A DNA stretch of 7,194 nucleotides from G001797105 sp964528155 (GTDB lineage Bacteria > Chloroflexota > Anaerolineae > Anaerolineales > E44-bin32): NCBI GenBank assembly GCA_964528155.1, contig CAZGRL010000162.1:1-7194 (forward strand), written 5' to 3'. Shown piece by piece: positions 1-6,100 of this stretch. Position 1 is the stretch's first letter. Each line of letters begins with the position of its first letter. The position numbers and the translations under genes were made by a program. A model generated the notes under the pieces. That model was not told the origin of the DNA. It worked only from the letters and a program-made list of their open reading frames with translations, and ran no database searches.

Positions 1-112
1 CCGCTTGGGCAACACCCCTGGCTTGGAGTACCAAGTTGATTCTGGGGGACTCTCATCAACTGCCCGCCACACCACCAGCCACCCAGGACCACACACATCA
101 CACCACACTATG
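1..112 (+). other. Non-coding leader upstream of gene 1, with two small dyads and a CA-rich tract
   Basis: No credible gene lies here. Two short inverted repeats are visible: CTTGG (22-26) with CCAAG (31-35) around a 4-base loop, and AGTTGAT (34-40) with ATCAACT (55-61) around a 14-base loop. They overlap by two bases, so both cannot form fully at once. From about 61 to 110 the sequence is almost entirely C and A, which should be poorly structured as RNA and leaves the ribosome-binding site accessible. I could not find a convincing -35/-10 pair, so the promoter of gene 1 is either unrecognised here or further upstream. The dyads could be the end of an upstream transcript or an operator; neither is followed by a T-tract. 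Confidence 0.4.
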
Positions 113-118
113 AGGAGG
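113..118 (+). promoter_or_regulatory. Ribosome-binding site of gene 1
   Basis: AGGAGG is a perfect Shine-Dalgarno sequence, separated by seven bases from the ATG at 126. It fixes that ATG as the start and argues for strong translation initiation. Confidence 0.85.
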
Positions 119-125
119 ACGTGTC

Positions 126-2702
126 ATGAGGAACCTGGCAATCACCGCCCTGCTTCTGGCCGTCGTCGCGTGGTTCGGCCTGCCGGCTGCCGCGGCCACG
201 ATCTACGTGGACGACGACAACACGACGGGCCCCTGGGATGGCTCGGAAGACTGCCCCTATCAGTACATCGGCAAGGCAATCAGTGTCGCGGCGAATAACG
301 ACACAGTCATTGTGATGCCCGGGATGTACACCGGCGAAGACCCGCAAGATCCCTACGGCACACGCAAGAACCGCAACATGTCGATCAGCGACAAGACGAT
401 TAGCCTGGTGAGCGATTCAGGGCCGGAGGAGACCATTATCGATGCCGAAGATGCGTGCCAGGTGCTGAACCTCCGGAATGCGGGGACGACGACGATCGAG
501 GGCTTCACGATCAAGGACGGCAAAGACGAGTGGGGCGCGGGCATCCACGTCATGAGCTCCGACCCGACCATCAGCGATTGCATCTTCGTGAGCAACAGGG
601 CCTGGGGCACGGGAAGCAAGCAAGGCGCTGGCCTCCGCATCGGCGAAGGGTGCGAGGTTTACGTGGTCGACTGCCAGTTCGAGGACAACTACACATCACA
701 GGACGGTGGGGGCATCTACTGCAAGGAGAGCGATCTGGTCGTCGAGAACTGCGTGTTCCTCAGTAACACGGCTCTCTCCGGTGGCGGCGGTGTCTACTCG
801 ATCGATGCCAACATCGAGATCCTCAATTGCACGTTCACCGAGAACGAGCAATGGACCGAGAACATCAACAAGATCTACAACGGTGGCGGAGCCATCTCTA
901 TCTATGCTGACAATGCCTCGGTGGAGGCACGGATCTCCGGCTGCACCATCGTAGACGGGATCGCGGCGGTTAACGGCGGCGGCATCCGCATTCAGGACAT
1001 ATCCCCGGTATCCTCGGGTGTGGTGAGCGTCACGATTGAGGGTTGCACCATCGCCGGGAACACAGCCGCCTACGGCGGTGGAGGCATCTGGTGCAGTGGT
1101 GGCGTCCACGTGGGGAATGGCCGGATGGACCTCGTCCTGCGCGACTCCGTCCTGGACTCAAACGCTGCTCTCTGTGCTGAGAGCACCGACTCCGGGGGCG
1201 GGATGCACGTGGGCATGCACTGGGAGTACACCAACTCGTGCGAGATCACGAATTGCCTTTTTGTTGATAACACGTCTAGCGGGGCAGTTGGCGGACTAGA
1301 CCTCGTCGCGTACAGCGCTGCGGTCCTCAACTCAACGTTCGCCAATAACACCGCTGCCGAGGGAGCTCGGGATCTCCGCGTGGCTTATTGCGAGGGCGCT
1401 GTGTCCGTCACAGACTCCATCTTCTGGGCCAGTGGGGCATGCGTTCCCAGGATCGACTTGAGCGAATGCTCGGCTTCGGTCACCTACTGCGACGTGCAGC
1501 TGCCCGAGAGCGCCTACTTCGGCACCGGGAACATCAACGAAGATCCGCTGTTCGTGTCTGGGCCCTTGCACGACTACTACCTGGGCCATACTACCACAGG
1601 CCAGGTTGAGAACAGCCCGTGCGTGAATACGGGAAGCGACACGGCCGCGAATCTCGGCATGGACGGCCTGACGACCCGGAAGGACAGCGTGCAGGACAGC
1701 GACCAGGTCGACATGGGGTATCATGCTGACCCTGTGCAAGTCGAGATCGTGGACGTGTACTGGGATCAGAGCACCGCGCAGGTGGTCATCACTTTTGCCT
1801 CGGTTGACGGCATCCAGTACACCGTGCAGCGTGCCGATGCTAACGAGTACTCCGATGGCCTGACGTGGTCGAACCTGACGTCGGTCACGGCCACGGAGAG
1901 CGCGACAACGGTGACCGACAACCTCTCGACGAATCCGCTGGCAGGCGACTATCGCTTCTACAGGATCGCGCGCGAGCCCGAATCGGCGTCGCATTTCAGC
2001 CGGCAGACGGCGGCGGTCTTCGAGCTCGAGTTGGACATCAGCTTTGTGATCAACCAGTTCTTCATCAGCATGCCGCTGATCCCCGATCCGGACCACGCAA
2101 GCGTGCAGGACGTGCTTTCGACCCAGCTCGACTACGACAACGTGACGCTCGATAAGCTGATAGCGGATGCGGGCGTCTACGCGCGCATGAGCTATGATCG
2201 GATCACTGACACGTGGTCCGCGACGCAGGGCGATCCGTTCGACATCGTGCCTGGCGAGGCGTACATGCTCAACACGGGCCTTGCGTTTCCGGGTCTCCAC
2301 AAGGTTCGGCTGACCGGCTACGTGCCTGAGGAGGCGTTGGAGTTGTCTGTGACCAGGGCGTCGTGGGCGGTCTCCCGACGCTGGATGGCCTACAGCATGC
2401 CGCGCCCGATGACGCTCTATGGCCTCGGCTTGCCGGACGCGATCACACCATTCTGGGACGACACCAGCGAGGTGCGCCTGTTGCCGCTCAACACGAACGT
2501 ATGGAAAAGGTACTTCTACGACGGTCCGTACCCCCCGGGTACGAACGACGAGCAGTGGCACGATGGCTCGCTCGGTGGTCCCGTAGCGAATCCCACGATC
2601 GCGTGTGGCGAGGGTATTCTGTTTATCCACACTGGGATCCCGGGCCAGCCTGACACGCTGGTGCTGCCGAAGTGGTACGTCCATCCCCCCAATGAGTGGT
2701 GA
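126..2702 (+). CDS. Secreted right-handed parallel beta-helix protein with a duplicated C-terminal domain
   Basis: This 858-residue exported protein has no recognisable catalytic residues; a role in surface adhesion or polysaccharide binding is inference. Residues 1-24 form a classical signal peptide: charged MRN, hydrophobic core 4-19, and an Ala-rich AxA site with likely cleavage after Ala24. The mature start, TIYVDDDN, is typical of PVC-group beta-helix proteins. Residues ~95-465 are coils of the form C-x-[FI]-x-x-N near residues 152, 183, 209, 235, 307 and 377, plus coils that have lost the Cys or Asn, often followed by GGG turns. Residues ~470-535 (DPLF, SPCVNTGS, VDMGYH) resemble the helix-closing 'choice-of-anchor Q' region. 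Residues ~536-635 look like a fibronectin-type beta-sandwich ending in FYRIA. Residues ~640-850 appear to be two copies of one unit, sharing SMP (648-650 and 757-759) and a GEA/GEG turn (710-712 and 828-830). There is no PEP-CTERM or LPXTG sorting signal. The start is set by AGGAGG seven bases upstream. It could also be a carbohydrate-active beta-helix (lyase-like), but no active site is visible. Confidence 0.9.
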   Translation: MRNLAITALLLAVVAWFGLPAAAATIYVDDDNTTGPWDGSEDCPYQYIGKAISVAANNDTVIVMPGMYTGEDPQDPYGTRKNRNMSISDKTISLVSDSGPEETIIDAEDACQVLNLRNAGTTTIEGFTIKDGKDEWGAGIHVMSSDPTISDCIFVSNRAWGTGSKQGAGLRIGEGCEVYVVDCQFEDNYTSQDGGGIYCKESDLVVENCVFLSNTALSGGGGVYSIDANIEILNCTFTENEQWTENINKIYNGGGAISIYADNASVEARISGCTIVDGIAAVNGGGIRIQDISPVSSGVVSVTIEGCTIAGNTAAYGGGGIWCSGGVHVGNGRMDLVLRDSVLDSNAALCAESTDSGGGMHVGMHWEYTNSCEITNCLFVDNTSSGAVGGLDLVAYSAAVLNSTFANNTAAEGARDLRVAYCEGAVSVTDSIFWASGACVPRIDLSECSASVTYCDVQLPESAYFGTGNINEDPLFVSGPLHDYYLGHTTTGQVENSPCVNTGSDTAANLGMDGLTTRKDSVQDSDQVDMGYHADPVQVEIVDVYWDQSTAQVVITFASVDGIQYTVQRADANEYSDGLTWSNLTSVTATESATTVTDNLSTNPLAGDYRFYRIAREPESASHFSRQTAAVFELELDISFVINQFFISMPLIPDPDHASVQDVLSTQLDYDNVTLDKLIADAGVYARMSYDRITDTWSATQGDPFDIVPGEAYMLNTGLAFPGLHKVRLTGYVPEEALELSVTRASWAVSRRWMAYSMPRPMTLYGLGLPDAITPFWDDTSEVRLLPLNTNVWKRYFYDGPYPPGTNDEQWHDGSLGGPVANPTIACGEGILFIHTGIPGQPDTLVLPKWYVHPPNEW

Positions 2703-2736
2703 GCGCGCGGCGGTGGCGTGACGCGCTGCCGCGTGC
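2703..2736 (+). other. GC-rich hairpin directly after the gene 1 stop codon
   Basis: Starting on the base after TGA, 2703-2715 can pair with 2724-2736 as a 13-bp stem including three G-T wobbles. The inner bases 2716-2723 form the loop or a small extra stem. No T-tract follows, so it is not itself a standard terminator. It stands 15 bases before the terminator stem and could protect the mRNA 3' end or assist termination. Confidence 0.55.
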
Positions 2737-2740
2737 AGTA

Positions 2741-2788
2741 TGAGAGACAGACCGGGCCGGGGGCGACGTGCTCCCGGCCCGGCTTTCC
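2741..2788 (+). terminator. Rho-independent terminator of gene 1
   Basis: A perfect 10-bp stem, CCGGGCCGGG (2752-2761) with CCCGGCCCGG (2773-2782), extends inward by up to three more pairs around a small loop. It is followed by CTTTCC, a short, imperfect T-tract. The octamer TGAGAGAC (2741-2748) sits just before the stem and recurs before the second terminator. The stem is very stable; the weak T-run is the only reservation. Confidence 0.75.
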
Positions 2789-2915
2789 GTTCGGGAGGTG
2801 GGCCCGAAGCGTGCCGGAGGAAAAGGGTTGGCTTGGTCGGCAGTTCTGCATGGGCGTTGCCTGACATGCACGCCGCACTAGGAAAGGTGGCGAAATGTGG
2901 TAGTGACACAGGAAT
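2789..2915 (+). other. Intergenic stretch with no gene; one short hairpin
   Basis: TTCGGG (2790-2795) pairs with CCCGAA (2803-2808) around a 7-base loop, without a T-tract. An open frame runs from 2740 to 2994, but it begins inside the terminator, has no ribosome-binding site and has Arg/Gly-rich non-coding character, so I do not call it. Base composition becomes A-rich toward 2920-2940, as expected just upstream of a promoter. Confidence 0.5.
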
Positions 2916-2972
2916 GCAACAACAGAAAAAACAGGGAAACATCACGTTGTTGCTTGACATGGGGCGTGATGT
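2916..2972. promoter_or_regulatory. Two interlocking perfect inverted repeats around the -35 box (candidate operator)
   Basis: GCAACAAC (2916-2923) and GTTGTTGC (2946-2953) form an 8-bp perfect inverted repeat whose right arm abuts the -35 box. ACATCACG (2939-2946) and CGTGATGT (2965-2972) form a second 8-bp perfect inverted repeat whose 18-base centre contains the -35 box. Their position on a promoter is what one expects of a repressor or activator site. The factor is not identifiable, and the half-sites do not match an operator I recognise. Confidence 0.5.
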
Positions 2973-2982
2973 AAGCGAGAAT
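2954..2982 (+). promoter_or_regulatory. Sigma70-like promoter
   Basis: TTGACA (2954-2959) is a perfect -35 hexamer. A 17-base spacer leads to GAGAAT (2977-2982), which matches the -10 consensus at four of six positions. The predicted transcription start is near 2989. It lies after the gene 1 terminator and drives the structured RNA and possibly gene 2. Confidence 0.6.
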
Positions 2983-2988
2983 AGCCTT

Positions 2989-3148
2989 TGTTGAGCTGGG
3001 AGACGGTCTGCCACGCAAGAGGCCGGTTCCGGCGTGTGCTGCCCGGGAGTTGTGATTCTTCCGGTGTTGGGCCGCAAGACAGTATGAGTTCTGTCTGGTG
3101 TGAGAGACGTCGAAGCCCTGCGTGATGCTGCGCGCGGGGCTTTTCTTT
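2989..3148 (+). ncRNA. Candidate structured leader or small RNA ending in an intrinsic terminator
   Basis: Between the predicted start and the second terminator lie about 160 bases without a credible reading frame but with consecutive hairpins. These are GCCGG/CCGGC (3022-3026 with 3029-3033), a 7-bp stem 3043-3049 with 3058-3064, the perfect 6-bp stem AGACAG/CTGTCT (3077-3082 with 3091-3096), then the terminator stem. A transcript from the 2954-2982 promoter would be about 155 nt. It could be a free small RNA, or a leader that controls gene 2 by attenuation, since the next start codon is 48 bases past the T-tract. I compared it by eye with the c-di-GMP-I riboswitch core and found no match. 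No known riboswitch class is claimed. Confidence 0.4.
3101..3148 (+). terminator. Rho-independent terminator upstream of gene 2
   Basis: Bases 3113-3124 pair with 3131-3142 as a 12-bp stem (two G-T wobbles) around the 6-base loop ATGCTG, followed by TTCTTTG. This is a good intrinsic terminator. The same octamer TGAGAGAC as at the first terminator lies at 3101-3108. It faces gene 2, so gene 2 must depend on read-through, antitermination, or a promoter in the 48 bases that follow; I see no clear promoter there. Confidence 0.75.
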
Positions 3149-3182
3149 GTCCGTATGCAACGGGTCGGCCGTGAAATGAGAA

Positions 3183-3188
3183 GAGGAG
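3183..3188 (+). promoter_or_regulatory. Ribosome-binding site of gene 2
   Basis: GAGGAG lies eight bases before the ATG at 3197 and supports that start. A GTG at 3190 opens a different, short frame and is too close to the site. Confidence 0.8.
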
Positions 3189-3196
3189 TGTGAATC

Positions 3197-6100
3197 ATGG
3201 CGTTCATCCGGAAGCACAGGGTGATGTTGGCACCGCTGCTTGTGGTGGCCATCGTCGGCGCGGGGCTGTTTCTCGTCCTGCGCTCCGAGTCGGAGGAGCC
3301 CATCGGCGCTCGCCGGTCGGGCAACGTCGCCGCTACCGCGCCGGAGGAGACGGTGCAGGCGTGGCAGGAAGACGTGGCCAAGCGCACGCAGCACGGGCGC
3401 GAGTATCAGGTCACGCGCACGCTCGAGTACGTCGATTCTGACACGGGCGAGACGGTGACCGACCAGACCGTTTCGACGGTGCGCGCGGTCGGGACGAATC
3501 TGTGCTATCGCGATGCGCGAGGCCGGTGGCAGCCGACCGTGCCCGAGTGGCGTTCGACGGGCGGCGGCTTTGTGATGGATAAGAATTCGTGGCGGATCGA
3601 GGTGCCGCTGACGTTGGGCGCTGCGTATGAATACGTGGTCGGCGGCCAAGCGCTCCACATGCGGCCGGCGATGCTGGTGCTCAGCGACGGCCAGCGCACG
3701 GTAATGCTGGGGCGCATCGACCCGAATGCTGCCGGGCGAGTTGACCCGCAGAATGCGTCGAAGCTGGTGTTTGCAGATGCGTTGGGGCCTGGCTCGGGTG
3801 TCGACGTTGAGCTCATTGTGGAACGGGCGTCGCTGCATCAGAACGTCGTCTTGCGCCACAAACCGGTGCTGCCGTCCCGGTTCAACGAGGAGACGGCGCG
3901 TTTATACGTGTATACAGAGCTCGGCCTCGATGCGTTTGCGCGGAAACCAGGTCATGGTGTGCGCCTTGGCCGGAACCCCCTCAACGTGTCAAGCCGCGAC
4001 CTGGCGACAGCGCGCAACCAGCGCGATCCGATTGCGTTCACGCGTCAAGAGCGCGTGAACGGCGAGCTTCGTGACCGGGTCCTGCATCGGTTTGTCGAGT
4101 CGAAGGTGTGGGATGAGACGGGCGCCCAGAACGAGACGTATGCGGACCGCCAGTTGTGGCGGCATCCGGTCACGCAGAAGCCGTATCTGGTTGAAAGCAT
4201 TCCGTATTCGTATATCGCAGACGCGACGGGCGCCGTGACGCTCGACTACGACAGCCAGAACGGTGACATCGACTACGATCAGATGTGGACGGCGGATGCG
4301 ACGTACTACGTCGAAGACAATGTCAATGTGAGCCACGATGAGAATCCCGTGACGCTGACGATCGAGCCAGGGACCGTCATCAAGTTTGCGTCAGGCAAAT
4401 CGATCAACATCGGCGCGAACGGCGCCATCGTTGCCAAGGGCGAGCCGTTCCGCTACATCGTGTTTACGAGTGACCAGGATGACGAGTCGGGCGAGGATCT
4501 AACGTGGCATTGGGAGTGGGACGAAGAGAAGCAGAAGGATGTGCAGGTAGATGATGAGACGAGTGGTTCCCCGGCGGACTACCATGAGGCAATCAACATC
4601 GGCTCAGTGGCCTCGACTGATTGCAGGATCGAATTCTGCAAGTTCGGTTACGCCGAATACGGCGTGAAGGTTCTCGGAGATGACATCGAAGACGGCATCC
4701 GGCACTGCATCTTCCGGCAGTGCACCGGTGGCGTGTATCTCTACTGCTGTACGCTGAGCGTGTTCAACTGCCTGATCGCCGATACCGCCTGTGGTGTCAA
4801 CGTCAACGCGTCTGTCGTGAGTTTCACGGTGAACGTCCAGAACTGCACGTTCGACAACTGCAGCCAATACGGGCTCCGGCTCAACGGCAGCGGTGCGTAC
4901 CCAGCGCTTTGCGGCACGATCTCGGAGAATCTGTTCACGAACAACCAGATTGGAATCAAGCGGGAGTACGATCCTCCGTACTATGACGTCACGATCGACT
5001 ACAACGCCTACTACAACAACATCAGCAACGTGACAGGCTCCGGCATGGACGAGGGCGACCATCCCGTTTACCTCGGCGTGAGCCCGTACGACGGCGGCAC
5101 CGGCTACAACGACAGCCCACTTGGCAAGTACTTCGTGGACACGACGGATGTGGGCGGCGGCGGAACGAAGGACGGCTCTGATCTCGTAGATCCAGACGGG
5201 TTGACGATTACCGCGGCCGAGCGCTATGGCGATGGGAGTGCTTTCAGCATCGAGGCACCGGAGGAGGTCACGGCTGCGGAGGATCACGAAGACGATATCG
5301 AAGAGGGGGACCTGCCTTGGGAGAACGGCGATGGTGACGAGGACACCGTTGACATCGGCTACCACCATCCTCGGATCGACAAACTGATCACGAGCGAGAT
5401 CTGGTGCAGCACGGGTGATTCGCTCACGATCAAGCCCGGAACGGTGGTTGTCACCGAGGGCAGCTCGCACCTTAGGCTTCTCAACAACGGCAAGCTCACA
5501 TGCAACGGGTGCCCCGATGAGATGGTCATGATGATCGCGGGGATCGCCGCGTCGATGGCTATCGAGTCGCCCCTCAAGACATCCAGCAGCCCCGACAGTG
5601 CGTTCATCGTTAGCGACAACCACAGCGGCTCGACCTCCGTCACGTATACGTACTTCCGAGGTCAGGAGTATGGCTTCAGAACCAGGACGAACAGCACTCA
5701 GACCGTGGCACACTGTGTGTTCGAGGCCTGCTATGGTGGCTATAAGGCTATCGGAGCCGACGCCGAAGTCACCAACTGCCGCTTTGACTGCTGCAACATC
5801 GGGCTGTACCTCACGTGTAAAGACGAAGTCACCACGTGCACGGTTCGCAACTGCACGATAGACCGTTGTTCCACGGGCCTTCAACTGCGCGAGTACTCCG
5901 GGACAACATTCATAATCAAAGACTGCCTTATCAGCCGCTGCGGCTGGGGCATGGACTTCGGCGTCGGCAACCCGTCGAATTGGACAGGCATCGACAACAA
6001 CGCCTTCTACGGCTGTGGCAGGAAGTACGTGCACGAGCCGTGCCCGGGGCCGATCGGCCCACACTCGCTCAACGTCCTCGAGAATCCCTACGACACCGGT

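Noticed and set aside
2660..2702. A PEP-CTERM or LPXTG sorting signal at the end of gene 1
   Set aside because: The C-terminus (VLPKWYVHPPNEW) has no sorting motif, hydrophobic helix or basic tail.
2740..2994. An 84-codon + frame between the genes
   Set aside because: It starts inside the tag and terminator of gene 1, lacks a ribosome-binding site and overlaps the promoter; the product has no recognisable feature.
3001..3050. Similarity to the c-di-GMP-I riboswitch core (CACGCA-type motif)
   Set aside because: Only a short CCACGCAAG stretch resembles it. The paired GG.ACGCAAAGCC half, the GNRA tetraloop and the receptor are not present.
1332..3077. A 581-codon open frame on the - strand
   Set aside because: It lies opposite gene 1, runs through both hairpins and the terminator, is His/Arg/Val-rich like antisense frames of high-GC genes, and has no recognisable domain.
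2942..3859. A 305-codon open frame on the - strand spanning the spacer and the start of gene 2
   Set aside because: It crosses the second terminator and the gene 2 ribosome-binding site and has Arg/His-rich antisense composition with no domain.
4604..6064. A 486-codon open frame on the - strand
   Set aside because: It is an antisense shadow of the gene 2 beta-helix modules, rich in Ala/Val/Arg with no motif, while the + strand carries clear domain repeats.
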